From an uncultured Draconibacterium sp. (GTDB lineage: Bacteria; Bacteroidota; Bacteroidia; Bacteroidales; Prolixibacteraceae): a stretch of DNA of 64,000 bases. The notes beneath the pieces are model-generated. The model was given only the letters and a program-made list of their open reading frames with translations. It ran no database searches and was not told where the DNA came from. A program made the translations under genes and the position numbers. The stretch is taken from positions 4,250,501 through 4,314,500 of the forward strand of contig NZ_OY781365.1 in the NCBI RefSeq assembly GCF_963676815.1. The letters are read 5' to 3'. Positions 1 to 8,821 of the stretch are shown in pieces. Position 1 is the first letter of the stretch. Each line of letters opens with the position of its first letter.

Positions 1-2
1 GA

Positions 3-743
3 ATATGTTTAGTCACGAAATATTCAGGTTGGGAAAGCAAAATCGAAAAGATTAATTCAAGTTGGAGTTACAGTTGGGGACATAGATTACAAAGTTCACA
101 ACCCGATGGAGTGGAATTTGTTCCAATGATTTGGGGAGCTTGGTCTGACACTATTTCGGTCCAGAAAAAGTTAGATGAAATAGAAACATGGGTAGAAGAA
201 GGGAAGGTGACCTCTCTTCTTGGATTTAATGAACCAGATAGTAAGAATCAGGCTAATATGTCTGTTGAAAGCGCTATCGCATATTGGCCACATTTAATGG
301 AAGTCAATATCCCAATTGGCAGCCCTGGGTGTGTGCATGCCGATAGTAATTGGATGAAGGATTTTATGCAGGAGGTTGAAAAAAGAAATTATCGCGTTGA
401 TTTTATTTGTGTGCATTGGTATGGTGGAGCAAACCCTCAATCCCTTGTAAATTATTTGAAAAAAGTTTACGAGCTTTATAAAATACCAATTTGGATTACT
501 GAATTTGCCCCTGCTGACTGGGGGGCTAAAACAATAGAGGAAAGCAAGATTTCAGAAGAAAAAGCCTTAATCTTTATGAAAGCAATTTTACCAGAATTGG
601 ATAAATTGGATTTTGTTCATCGTTATGCATGGTTTTCAGCCAATTCGTCAAATCCTGCTTTAGGAAATTCAGCTTTGTTTGATTCAAATGGAAATCTGAC
701 CGCACTTGGGGAGTATTACTGTAATTACGAGAACGAAAATTAA
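3..743 (+). CDS. GH128-like glycoside hydrolase (Asl1-like), 5' end outside window
   Basis: The frame is open from base 3, so the GTG at 111 is only an internal codon and the true start lies upstream of the window. The visible 246 residues carry WSYSWG, then EFVPMIWG, then FNEPD (Glu codon near 231) and WITEFAPADW (Glu codon at 501). In GH128/Asl1-like TIM barrels the two Glu positions are the acid/base and nucleophile, acting on beta-1,3-glucans. The second half of the barrel is complete and the protein ends soon after YAWFSANSSNPALGNSALF, so no extra C-terminal domain follows. A sulfatase gene starts 25 bp downstream on the same strand, which suggests one polysaccharide-utilisation operon. 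The family is fairly sure; the exact substrate is not. Confidence 0.75.
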   Translation: MCLVTKYSGWESKIEKINSSWSYSWGHRLQSSQPDGVEFVPMIWGAWSDTISVQKKLDEIETWVEEGKVTSLLGFNEPDSKNQANMSVESAIAYWPHLMEVNIPIGSPGCVHADSNWMKDFMQEVEKRNYRVDFICVHWYGGANPQSLVNYLKKVYELYKIPIWITEFAPADWGAKTIEESKISEEKALIFMKAILPELDKLDFVHRYAWFSANSSNPALGNSALFDSNGNLTALGEYYCNYENEN

Positions 744-768
744 TAACCATTAAACAATCATTTTGAAA

Positions 769-2172
769 ATGAGAAACTTTTTCAGAATACTAATTATTTA
801 CATCGTGGCTTTTACGGCAATGGCCTGTAAAAACGAGCAAAAACCTAATATTATAATATTACTGGCTGATGATGCCGGATATGCAGACTTTGGTTTTATG
901 GGATGTAAAGACTTGGATACACCCAGATTAGATGAAATTGCTTATGATGGAGTTGTATTTACAGATGCACATGTAAGTGCTACTGTTTGTGCTCCTTCAA
1001 GAGCAGGTTTGTTAACCGGGAAATATCAACAACGTTTTGGTTTTGAATGTAATTTGCCACCTAAAGGCATTGGTATTGACGTAAAAGAACGAACAATTGC
1101 AAATCAATTAAAAAACCAGGGATACAATACAATTGCATTGGGGAAATGGCATGTTGGGGAAACAGAACAGTTTCATCCTAATCAGCGAGGTTTTGATGAA
1201 TTTTATGGTTTTCTTGGTGGAAGCCGCCCGTACTGGTTTGATAAAAATACGGATGTAGATGGGAACCATAATGCACTTTTGCATAATTATTCCAGAGTTG
1301 ATTTTGATGGTTATCTTACAGATGTGCTTGGAGATAAGGCTGTTGAGTTTATTGAAAACTGCAAAGGTCCATTTTTTATGTATTGGGCGCCTAATGCGGT
1401 TCATACACCAATGCATGCAAAAAGAGATCATCTTGAGAAGTATACAGGCCATAAACGTCAGAAACTGGCTGCTATGACTTGGAGTTTGGATGAAAATATT
1501 GGAAAAATTACGGACAAATTAAAAGAAAAAGGAATATATGATAATACCTTAATATTCTTTTTAAGCGATAATGGTGGTGCGGCTAATAATAGTTCTAACA
1601 ATGCTCCGTTAAAAGGCTGGAAAGGCAATAAGTATGAGGGAGGACACCGAGTACCTTTTGTGGTATCTTGGCCTGAGAAGATCTCGGGAGGAAAAAACTT
1701 TAATGGATTAACTTCTGTTTTTGATATTTTTCAGACATCCTTAAAAGCTTCAGGAATAAACGAAGATCTGAGTTCTGACGGTGTTAATCTACTTCCATTT
1801 CTAACTAATGAGAAAAATGGGAATCCACATGAGTTGCTTTTCTGGAGAAAGGATCAAATGGCAGGTGCTCGTCATAACGATTTTAAGTTGATACGATTGG
1901 ACGATTATGGCTATCGGATGTACAATCTGGGAAATGACCTTGGTGAGAGTATTGATATAAGAGAAAACCATCCTGAAGAGTTCGATTTTCTCAAAAAGCA
2001 GTTGATAGAATGGGAAAAGGAAATGGCAGAACCTTTGTGGAAAGAAGAGCATGACTGGAATAAAGTTACATATGAAATCCATGAAGCATTAATGGAAAAC
2101 AGAGATGCAAATTATTTAAGCCCATATGAAATGAATCAATTTATAGAAGACAAAGAGAAAAGTACAAAATAA
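769..2172 (+). CDS. S1-family sulfatase, lipoprotein
   Basis: This is a formylglycine-dependent sulfatase of 467 residues, probably acting on a sulfated polysaccharide. The ATG at 769 is preferred to the TTG two codons earlier. A hydrophobic signal ends in a lipobox-like FTAMAC, predicting a periplasmic or surface lipoprotein. The N-terminal metal site is ADDAGYADFG, the maturation motif is VCAPSRAGLLTG (Cys 74 becomes formylglycine; Cys-type, modified by an FGE or anaerobic maturase not seen here), and the second half carries FLSDNGG and GGHRVPFVVSWP. The length is normal for S1 enzymes. It follows the GH128-like gene by 25 bp and is followed by a strong terminator, so the pair probably forms the end of a PUL operon. 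The sulfatase subfamily and sugar cannot be named from the sequence. Confidence 0.88.
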   Translation: MRNFFRILIIYIVAFTAMACKNEQKPNIIILLADDAGYADFGFMGCKDLDTPRLDEIAYDGVVFTDAHVSATVCAPSRAGLLTGKYQQRFGFECNLPPKGIGIDVKERTIANQLKNQGYNTIALGKWHVGETEQFHPNQRGFDEFYGFLGGSRPYWFDKNTDVDGNHNALLHNYSRVDFDGYLTDVLGDKAVEFIENCKGPFFMYWAPNAVHTPMHAKRDHLEKYTGHKRQKLAAMTWSLDENIGKITDKLKEKGIYDNTLIFFLSDNGGAANNSSNNAPLKGWKGNKYEGGHRVPFVVSWPEKISGGKNFNGLTSVFDIFQTSLKASGINEDLSSDGVNLLPFLTNEKNGNPHELLFWRKDQMAGARHNDFKLIRLDDYGYRMYNLGNDLGESIDIRENHPEEFDFLKKQLIEWEKEMAEPLWKEEHDWNKVTYEIHEALMENRDANYLSPYEMNQFIEDKEKSTK

Positions 2173-2222
2173 CTGAATAGTTTATCTTTTTTTTGCACTA
2201 ACTCATAAACCGTGTAGGTCGG

Positions 2223-2252
2223 AATACCGGGGGGAACCCCTGGTATTTTTTT
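2223..2252 (+). terminator. Intrinsic terminator after sulfatase
   Basis: AATACC and GGTATT pair around a GGGG/CCCC core, followed directly by seven T on the plus strand. It sits 50 bp after the sulfatase stop and ends the GH128-sulfatase transcript. Confidence 0.8.
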
Positions 2253-2386
2253 GCTTAATTTTAAACTATACACAGTAATGAAATCTATATTATTTGGAAT
2301 AAGGAAAGTAAATAAAAATGGTCGATATCCATACATAATTGGAGCATTATCCTGATTTAGTCTTTGTCATATTTGAAAAAAGGGTC

Positions 2387-2410
2387 GGATATGTAAATGT
2401 AACTCTGTCT
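2387..2410 (+). repeat. IS256 left terminal inverted repeat
   Basis: It begins GGATATGTAAAT and ends AACTCTGTCT. The mate on the minus strand at 3837-3860 begins GAGAATGTAAAT and ends AACTCTGTCT. The 8 bases before it (2379-2386) repeat at 3861-3868. Confidence 0.8.
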
Positions 2411-2579
2411 GATTGATTTCTCTTTTTCAAATTAAATTATTTTTTCAGTCACATCCAATTTGTAAAAACTTTTTGAGGTAGATTTCAGGTTCTGTCAAGG
2501 GCGGCAAGGAACGAAGCCGTTTATAAACCCTTGACAGGTTCTGCAATCTGCCTTTTTTTGTTTTTATTGAGTTGGATAA

Positions 2580-3815
2580 TTACAATTCAAGTTTTATCCT
2601 GTCTCCAAATTTTATACAAAGCTGTTGAATAGTTAACCCCCAATTCTGAAGCGGTTGCGTCCATTTTTTTGAGATATTTTCTGTAGCCAGATAAATCAGT
2701 TTCAATAAAGCCATATCAGTTGGGAAAGCACCCTTTGTTTTGGTTACTTTTCTTACCTGACGGTGAAAACCTTCAACGGCGTTAGTCGTGTAAATTAGTT
2801 TTCTAATGTGGGTGTCATAATCAAAGTAAGTAGTCAGTTCATCCCAGTTTTCATTCCACGAACGTATTACTATTGGATATTTTTTGCCCCATATTTCCTC
2901 AAGATTTATCAGTTCTGTTTCGGCCTGGCTTTTGGTTGGTGACTGATAAACCTTTTTCAAATCTTTCATAAACGGCTTCTGGTCTTTTGAAGCCACATAC
3001 TTCAATGAGTTACGGATTTGATGAATCACACATTTCTGAATCTCTGTTTCAGGAAAGATACTTAAAATAGCCTCTGAAAACCCTTTCAGGTTATCGGTAC
3101 AGGCAATCAAGACATCATTAACCCCGCGGTTCTTTAAATCGGTTAAAACCGACAACCAAAAGTTGGCTCCTTCGCTTTCGGAGATGTACATGCCAATTAG
3201 CTCTTTGCGGCCTTCTTTGTTAATGGCAAGAATATTATAAACGGCACGGGAAACTACTTTTCCCCCATCTCTTACTTTGTAATGCATTGCATCGAGCCAA
3301 ACAATCGGATAAACTTCGTCCAGGGGCCTGTTTTGCCATTCCTTAACCTGTGGAATCACCCTGTCTGTAATTTCACTTAAAGTGGCTGCCGATACTTCTA
3401 CATCATATATTTCCTCAATATGAACCGAGATATCTCGTAAACTCATACCTCTTCCATAAAGCCCAATTATCTGTGGGGCAATATTGTCGGCTAATATGGT
3501 TTCTCGCTTCTTAACTATCTGAGGTTCGAAATTGCTGTGCCTGTCCTGAGGTGTTTCAATGCTAATTTCCCCTGAAGAGGTTTTTAACGTCTTGGAACCT
3601 TTCCCATTGCGCTTGTTGCCAGTACTTCGTTCTTTTTCATCAAGATGACTCTCCATCTCTGCCGATAAAGCACTTTCTAAAAACTCTTTGATAATGGGGG
3701 CAAAAACACCTCCTTCGCCTGTTAATGACTTTCCGCTGCGTAATTGACTTAAAGCTAAGTCACGCATCGCAATATATTCAGGTGATTCTTTCTTCTTGTC
3801 TGTCATAAGTTGCAA
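2580..3815 (-). CDS. IS256-family (mutator type) transposase
   Basis: This 411-residue DDE transposase moves the surrounding IS element. The catalytic triad is visible as D175 in VWLDAMHYKVRDGG, D241 in ACTDNLKGF and E348 in TTNAVEGFHRQVRK, with the family C-x2-H (C262, H265) between the second D and the E. The N-terminal third (SLTGEGGVFAPIIKEFLESAL, then the LDEKERSTGNKRNGKGSK stretch) matches IS256 transposases. Full length, no frameshift, and intact ends plus target duplication suggest the element is recent and possibly active. An alternative start is the Met at codon 4. Confidence 0.95.
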   Translation of the reverse strand: MQLMTDKKKESPEYIAMRDLALSQLRSGKSLTGEGGVFAPIIKEFLESALSAEMESHLDEKERSTGNKRNGKGSKTLKTSSGEISIETPQDRHSNFEPQIVKKRETILADNIAPQIIGLYGRGMSLRDISVHIEEIYDVEVSAATLSEITDRVIPQVKEWQNRPLDEVYPIVWLDAMHYKVRDGGKVVSRAVYNILAINKEGRKELIGMYISESEGANFWLSVLTDLKNRGVNDVLIACTDNLKGFSEAILSIFPETEIQKCVIHQIRNSLKYVASKDQKPFMKDLKKVYQSPTKSQAETELINLEEIWGKKYPIVIRSWNENWDELTTYFDYDTHIRKLIYTTNAVEGFHRQVRKVTKTKGAFPTDMALLKLIYLATENISKKWTQPLQNWGLTIQQLCIKFGDRIKLEL

Positions 3816-3836
3816 TATTAAATGTTTTAAACTTAT

Positions 3837-3860
3837 AGACAGAGTTTAATTTACATTCTC
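3837..3860 (-). repeat. IS256 right terminal inverted repeat
   Basis: Read on the minus strand this matches the left repeat in 19 of 24 positions. It is followed outward by AAAGGGTC, the second copy of the target duplication. Confidence 0.8.
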
Positions 3861-3947
3861 AAAGGGTCCAGCTAAAAATAGCTAAACCCTCCGTATTTTT
3901 TACTTTCATAATTTGTGAAACAGTGTTCTGATTATTGTGAGGCGTAT

Positions 3948-4949
3948 TTAATCAGCCAAAGTCAAAATAGTCCTACCTTTTAACTTACCTTGTAGCATTA
4001 ATTCAATTTTTTCTTGTATATCCTCTAACTTAATTTCATAACATGTAGATTCTAGTTGCTCTGGTTTCCATTCTTGAGCCAATTTATTCCACACAACTTC
4101 CCTGTATTTCATAGGATAGTTTTGAGAATCTATACCAATAAGAGTAACTCCTCTCAGAATGAAGGGGAAAACTGTCAAATCAAGTTTTGCAGATGCAACG
4201 TTCCCACAACAAGTTACAACTCCTATTGGGGCAGTCGACTTAATTATATTTTCAAGTATTACACCACCAACAGTATCAATAGCGCCCGCAAATAAAGGTT
4301 TTAACAATGGTTTTTTGCTGAAATTTTCAACTTCACTACGTAATAGTACTTCAACTGCTCCAAGATTAATTAAATAATCCCGTTCAGTAGCCTTACCTGT
4401 TATTGCAACTACTGAATAACCCAGTTTACTTAAAATAGAAACACTTAATGCTCCAACGCCCCCGGTAGCACCAGAAACCACTATTTTTCCATAATCTGGT
4501 TTGATCAATTCTGTAAGTCTTAAAACAGACATTCCTGCTGTTAATCCTGCAGTGCCATATACCATTGCCTCTTTCATAGTCATTTTTTCAGGCAATCTAA
4601 CAACCCATTCATACGGAATTTGAATATACTCAGCAAATCCCCCATCAGTATTCATGCCTAAATCGTAGCTTGTCACGATTACTTTCTCTCCAATCGTAAA
4701 TAAATCATTGTTTGATTTTTCTATTGTTCCTACTGCGTCAATTCCAGGTGTGTGCGGATAATTTCTCGTTACTCCTTTATTCCCCGAAGCAGATAATGCA
4801 TCCTTATAATTCAATGAACTGTAGTGTACTTTTACTAAAACCTCATTGCTTTTTAATGCCTCAAATTCCATCTGTTTAATCGAACTGGAGTAATTTCCAT
4901 CTTGCTCATCAACTCGAAATGCCTTAAATGTTGTATTATTCTGTTTCAT
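3948..4949 (-). CDS. YhdH/YhfP (AcuI-like) family NADPH quinone/acrylyl-CoA reductase, MDR superfamily
   Basis: This is a cytoplasmic zinc-independent medium-chain reductase of 333 residues. The N-terminal GroES-like part has SSLNYKDALSASG and YPHTPGIDAVGT, which are hallmarks of the YhdH/YhfP group. The Rossmann part has VVSGATGGVGALSVSIL. Relatives reduce acrylyl-CoA or act as quinone/enone reductases, so a detoxification role for reactive enones or aldehydes is plausible. It is transcribed away from an HxlR regulator 136 bp upstream, the usual layout for HxlR control of an oxidoreductase. The IS256 element lies just beyond its 3' end. The family is sure; the substrate is not. Confidence 0.88.
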   Translation of the reverse strand: MKQNNTTFKAFRVDEQDGNYSSSIKQMEFEALKSNEVLVKVHYSSLNYKDALSASGNKGVTRNYPHTPGIDAVGTIEKSNNDLFTIGEKVIVTSYDLGMNTDGGFAEYIQIPYEWVVRLPEKMTMKEAMVYGTAGLTAGMSVLRLTELIKPDYGKIVVSGATGGVGALSVSILSKLGYSVVAITGKATERDYLINLGAVEVLLRSEVENFSKKPLLKPLFAGAIDTVGGVILENIIKSTAPIGVVTCCGNVASAKLDLTVFPFILRGVTLIGIDSQNYPMKYREVVWNKLAQEWKPEQLESTCYEIKLEDIQEKIELMLQGKLKGRTILTLAD

Positions 4950-5085
4950 ATTCTGTCTACTAATTTTGTTTACTATTATACAAAAATCAGGATAAATATT
5001 TAGTTTTTCAAGAGCTTACAATTTGTATTCCTACGAACATATATTTCTGGTTTTAATGTTTTTAATACTTTGACGAAGAAAAAAA

Positions 5086-5412
5086 ATGAAAAAAAGTTAT
5101 TGTCCGATTGATACATTTATAAATGTGGTTAAGGGTAAACGAAAAGGAACTATCATTCTGCACCTTTTTCAAGGAGATAAGAGGTATAGCGAATTAGTTA
5201 GCTTATTAACGGATATTAGTGAAAGAATGCTTACGAAACAACTCCGAGAATTAGAATCTGATGGATTAATAAATCGAACTGTGTTTGCTGAAGTTCCTCC
5301 ACGAGTTGAATATAGCCTAACAGAACTTGGTAAAAGAATCCATCCTGTCCTAAAAGAAATGTATAAAGGCGGAGCTCTTTTTGAAGAATCGATAGATGAC
5401 TCTCAGCATTAG
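5086..5412 (+). CDS. HxlR-family transcriptional regulator
   Basis: This 108-residue winged-helix regulator has the HxlR pattern: an N-terminal Cys (YCPIDTF), a helix-turn-helix with KGTIILHLFQGDKRYSEL, then SERMLTKQLRELESDGLI and the wing PPRVEYSLTELGKRI. HxlR proteins often sense thiol-reactive quinones or aldehydes through the N-terminal Cys and control a divergent reductase. The divergent YhdH-like gene (4949 downward) is the likely target and the shared 136-bp region the likely operator site. The gene is full length. Confidence 0.9.
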   Translation: MKKSYCPIDTFINVVKGKRKGTIILHLFQGDKRYSELVSLLTDISERMLTKQLRELESDGLINRTVFAEVPPRVEYSLTELGKRIHPVLKEMYKGGALFEESIDDSQH

Positions 5413-5603
5413 TAAAAAGTGCTAATTCGTCCGTTATTATTTGCAGGAAAACCATTGTGAATAAAATTAGTAACATCCGATTCCAGATAGTAAACTTTTC
5501 TATCAATTAAACGATATGGTTGTTTCCCGGAAGTACGGAATCGTTGTAAGGTTCTTTGGCTTACATTTAGTAAAAGACCTAAATCTTGATTATCGAGCAA
5601 GAG
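5409..5603 (-). pseudogene. Remnant of excisionase-like HTH protein, 5' truncated
   Basis: The frame gives LLDNQDLGLLLNVSQRTLQR and continues to a normal-looking C-terminus. It closely matches the C-terminal two thirds of the intact 96-residue HTH protein at 11679-11969. Similarity stops abruptly near 5603, so the N-terminal third is missing and the apparent start is a TTG matching an internal Leu. On the other side of the break lies an AraC-type fragment on the opposite strand. This is a scar of rearrangement or of loss of a mobile element. Confidence 0.65.
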
Positions 5604-5917
5604 TTTATGGAATCCTAGAAGAGAATATTGATAATAACGATTTTCCCATCAACCATATTTGTTGGGAAATGAGTATTGGACGTACCAATTTGTAGAAGAA
5701 AATACGTCCATTAACGGGGCAATCTATGGGCGAATTTATTCGTGGATTAAGATTAAAGAAAGCGGCAAAAATCCTAATTTTCGAAGATGTTTCTATTTTC
5801 GAAGTACTGTATAGGGTAGGAATTAACAGCAATTCGTATTTTGCAAAATCTTTTAAAGCCCAATTTGGAATGACTCCTACCGAGTTTATTCAGCAGAATG
5901 TGGGGCGGTGTAATTAG
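5604..5917 (+). pseudogene. C-terminal fragment of AraC-family (hybrid two-component-type) regulator
   Basis: Starting near 5606 the frame reads YGILEENIDNNDFPINHICW, then EMSIGRTNL, an in-frame TAG at about 5684, then LTGQSMGEFIRGLRLKKAAK and GINSNSYFAKSFKAQFGMTP. This is the AraC (HTH_18) DNA-binding end of the hybrid two-component regulators that control PULs in Bacteroidota. The TAG sits where these proteins have the aromatic residue of NLYRK. Sensor, kinase and receiver parts are absent. The piece is therefore a dead remnant, perhaps of the former regulator of the neighbouring sulfatase locus. Confidence 0.65.
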
Positions 5918-6115
5918 ACTAATTTGAACCTTTTTACTAACTTATTGAACAGTATTGCTAATTGCCATGAACTTTTCTGATTAGTTTTGTTCTGTGAAAT
6001 CATAGCTAATCGTAATCTTAAGAATAAACGAATATCAAAATATTCACATTTGGGAAGATGAGTAAAACACAGCAGATTTCTGCACTAGGCATTTTAAATA
6101 TACAATCTTAATCAT

Positions 6116-7672
6116 ATGAAAGTTATTAATATTTCAATTTTGGCATTGGTTATCTCAGCGTTTCTGGGATACAATCAAAAATCACAGACCAAGCAAAGTA
6201 TAAATCTCATGGCATCAAAACCTAATATAGTAGTTATTTATCTCGATGATTTGGGTTATGGAGATGTAAGCGCTTACGGAGCTACCGAAATTCAAACGCC
6301 GAACATCGACCGTTTGGCAAACGGAGGGGTAATGTTTACTGATGGACATGCATCGTCGGCAACTTGTACACCCAGTCGTTACGCATTGTTAACTGGTGTT
6401 TATCCATGGCGGAATAAGGATGCAAAGATTTTACCGGGAACCGCGCCGTTGATTATTGATACGATGCAGGTAACAATTCCCAAAATGATGAAAGAACAAG
6501 GGTATTACACCGGAGTTGTAGGGAAGTGGCACCTGGGATTGGGAACCGGCCATGTAAACTGGAACGAGCACGTATCGCCGGGGCCAAACGAAGTAGGTTT
6601 TGACTATTCCTATATTATGGCAGCTACGCAAGATCGGGTTCCTACAGTTTATCTTGAAAATGGTTTGGTTGAAGGACTTGATCCAAATGATCCAATCGAA
6701 ATAGATTACGAGAATAACTTCGAAGGTCAACCAACAGGAATGGATAATCCTGAATTATTGACTATGAAATGGCACCATGGACATAACAATTCGATAGTGA
6801 ATGGTATTCCGCGTATTGGTTTTATGAAAGGTGGTGAAAAAGCGAAATGGAGCGATGTGGATATGGCTGACCATTTTCTGGGAAAAGCACAGGATTATGT
6901 GAAGAAACACAAAGACAAGCCTTTCTTTTTGTACTATGCATTGCAACAACCTCATGTTCCGCGTACACCAAATCCACGGTTTGTTGGGACAACCGATCTT
7001 GGCCCGCGTGGCGATGTGATTGTGGAGGCTGATTGGTGTATTGGCGAATTTATGAAAACTTTGGAAGAAGAAGGTATTCTTGAAAATACTCTGATCATAT
7101 TCTCCAGCGACAATGGTCCTGTGCTTAATGATGGTTATTATGATGACGCTGTTGAACGAATTGGTAATCATGATCAAAATGGTGGATTAAGAGGAGGCAA
7201 ATACAGCTTATTTGAAGCCGGTACGCGTGTTCCGTTTATCACATATTGGAAAGGCAAAATCGAGCCTAAACTATCGGATGCTTTAGTTTGTCAGCTTGAT
7301 ATACTGGCCTCATTGGCTAAATTAACCGGAGCAGAGGTGAAAGCTACCGACAGTGAGGAATTGTTGGATGTTTTTTTTGGAAAATCGGATGAAGGAAGAG
7401 ATGAACTGATTTTGGAGGCATCTACCCGCACAGCATTGCGAAAAGACAATTGGTTAATGATTCCGCCTTACAAAGGACCGGCAATTGCAGGTCAGGTCAA
7501 TATAGAATTAGGAAACTCTGGAGAGTTTCAGCTTTATGATTTGAGTAGCGATCTTGAGCAGCAACAAAACCTTGCAAAAACAAATCCTAATCAACTTGAT
7601 GTAATGATCGGGCGATATAAATCTGTTGTTGGAGAATTCAAGTCCGAAGTGGAAGCTTTGGAACTGAAATGA
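6116..7672 (+). CDS. S1-family sulfatase (arylsulfatase-like)
   Basis: This second sulfatase is 518 residues long. The N-terminus is hydrophobic (signal peptide likely, no clear lipobox), followed by IYLDDLGYGD (metal ligands D44, D45) and TCTPSRYALLTG with C84 as the formylglycine precursor. Later motifs are GKWHLG, QQPHVPRTPNPRF, FSSDNGP and the RGGKYSLFEAGTRVPF stretch, which together complete the sulfatase active site. It is only distantly similar to the sulfatase at 769-2172, so the two probably act on different sulfate positions. It stands alone, with 198 bp of upstream DNA after the AraC-type remnant. Subfamily and substrate are not assigned. Confidence 0.88.
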   Translation: MKVINISILALVISAFLGYNQKSQTKQSINLMASKPNIVVIYLDDLGYGDVSAYGATEIQTPNIDRLANGGVMFTDGHASSATCTPSRYALLTGVYPWRNKDAKILPGTAPLIIDTMQVTIPKMMKEQGYYTGVVGKWHLGLGTGHVNWNEHVSPGPNEVGFDYSYIMAATQDRVPTVYLENGLVEGLDPNDPIEIDYENNFEGQPTGMDNPELLTMKWHHGHNNSIVNGIPRIGFMKGGEKAKWSDVDMADHFLGKAQDYVKKHKDKPFFLYYALQQPHVPRTPNPRFVGTTDLGPRGDVIVEADWCIGEFMKTLEEEGILENTLIIFSSDNGPVLNDGYYDDAVERIGNHDQNGGLRGGKYSLFEAGTRVPFITYWKGKIEPKLSDALVCQLDILASLAKLTGAEVKATDSEELLDVFFGKSDEGRDELILEASTRTALRKDNWLMIPPYKGPAIAGQVNIELGNSGEFQLYDLSSDLEQQQNLAKTNPNQLDVMIGRYKSVVGEFKSEVEALELK

Positions 7673-7993
7673 TAAGTGTATTCTGGTATATTATTATAGA
7701 ATAACCACTGATAATAAAAGCATCATTACTTTAAAAGTATACTATTTTTGTTAGACCTGATGTTATACACAGAGCGGTATTTTCAAATAATAGATGATGT
7801 GGATGTTTTGAAGTGAAACTTCATGATTAATGAAAGCATTCAACTATTTATGGATATTTGAGATTGGGAAATACCAAAAACAAAACAAGTGGGATATATT
7901 TAACTGATTAGGAAAGTTTGCTAGTCTAAAGAAAAAATGAATAATTTGTTATCGATAATTTGAGAATAGTGAATTAAAAAAATCAACTTAAAA
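7673..7993. other. Intergenic, 321 bp, no feature seen
   Basis: The stretch is AT-rich, with no open frame, strong hairpin or tRNA. It presumably holds the end of the sulfatase transcript and the promoter of the ankyrin lipoprotein gene. Confidence 0.5.
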
Positions 7994-8608
7994 ATGAAAA
8001 AATTAGGGATTGCAGTAGTAATGATGTTTTTGGGGCTTCTCTTATTTTCCTGTGGGACAAAAACCAAAGACAATAATGAGGAGGAGAAATTACCTGCTGA
8101 GACGGGTTCAAATAAAACTGAAAAAGCACAATTAGACACGACATTGATTTTTCAAGCTTCACTTGAAGGGAATGTGCAAACGGTACTAAATGCTCTAGAC
8201 GACGGATTTAAGCCCAATACTATTGATGAAAATGGAAGAACAGTTTTAATGCTAGCGGCTTATAATGGAAACACTGAGATTGTAAAACTTCTTATTGATC
8301 GAGGGGCGGACGTTAATTCTTCGGACGAGGTTGAGAGAACCGCATTAATGTATGCGTCAACTGGCCCATTTGTAAACACTGTTTTAGCCTTATTAAAGGC
8401 TGGAGCAGAGCCGAATTTGATAGAAAAAGAGGAAAGTTGGACTGCAGCTATGATGGCAGCGGCAGAAGGACAGCTGGAAGTTTTAAAAACACTTGTTGCA
8501 TATGGTGCCGATCTCGACATGGTAGACATCGATGGAGAATCTTCATTGGATTTTGCCAAATCAAACGGACATTCGGCTGTTGTTGAGTATCTTAAATCGA
8601 ATCAATGA
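7994..8608 (+). CDS. Ankyrin-repeat lipoprotein
   Basis: The product has 204 residues with a lipoprotein signal (FLGLLLFSC, lipid Cys 20), a short charged linker, then four or five ankyrin repeats from about residue 50. Clear repeat cores are GRTVLMLAAYNGNTEIVKLL, RGADVNSSDEVERTALMYAS, AAMMAAAEGQLEVLKTL and GESSLDFAKSNGHSAVVEYL. Ankyrin repeats bind proteins. In secreted bacterial lipoproteins they are often linked to catalase or antitoxin-like protection, but nothing nearby points to a partner. It is a single-gene unit; its role is unknown. Confidence 0.85.
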   Translation: MKKLGIAVVMMFLGLLLFSCGTKTKDNNEEEKLPAETGSNKTEKAQLDTTLIFQASLEGNVQTVLNALDDGFKPNTIDENGRTVLMLAAYNGNTEIVKLLIDRGADVNSSDEVERTALMYASTGPFVNTVLALLKAGAEPNLIEKEESWTAAMMAAAEGQLEVLKTLVAYGADLDMVDIDGESSLDFAKSNGHSAVVEYLKSNQ

Positions 8609-8821
8609 GAAGTCGGATTATTCTGCGAGTAAAAGCATAAGCTGAAACAAACCCGGAAGAGTTTCCAATTGTTATTCAAAAATTCTTGTTCGTTGAATTA
8701 TTAAGCTTTGCTGTTTGGGGATAACAACGAAAAATAATAATTCACAGAAATTGTGCGAAATTTGACGGAACAAAGAAATTAGATCGTATTGTATTTGTTT
8801 GTGTGTTAAAAATTTGTTGAA

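Larger units (their letters stand above)
2387..3860 (-). mobile_element. IS256-family insertion sequence, complete, 1474 bp
   Basis: The element has one transposase gene and imperfect 24-bp terminal inverted repeats (2387-2410 and 3837-3860, 19 of 24 positions matching by eye, best in the inner AACTCTGTCT). It is flanked by an 8-bp direct repeat AAAGGGTC at 2379-2386 and 3861-3868, the target duplication size typical of IS256 elements. It landed between the sulfatase terminator and the end of the MDR oxidoreductase gene, so no gene is broken. A hairpin with 10-bp arms CTGTCAAGGG (2492-2501) and CCCTTGACAG (2528-2537) lies inside the left end, downstream of the transposase, and may block transcription across the end. 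Confidence 0.88.
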
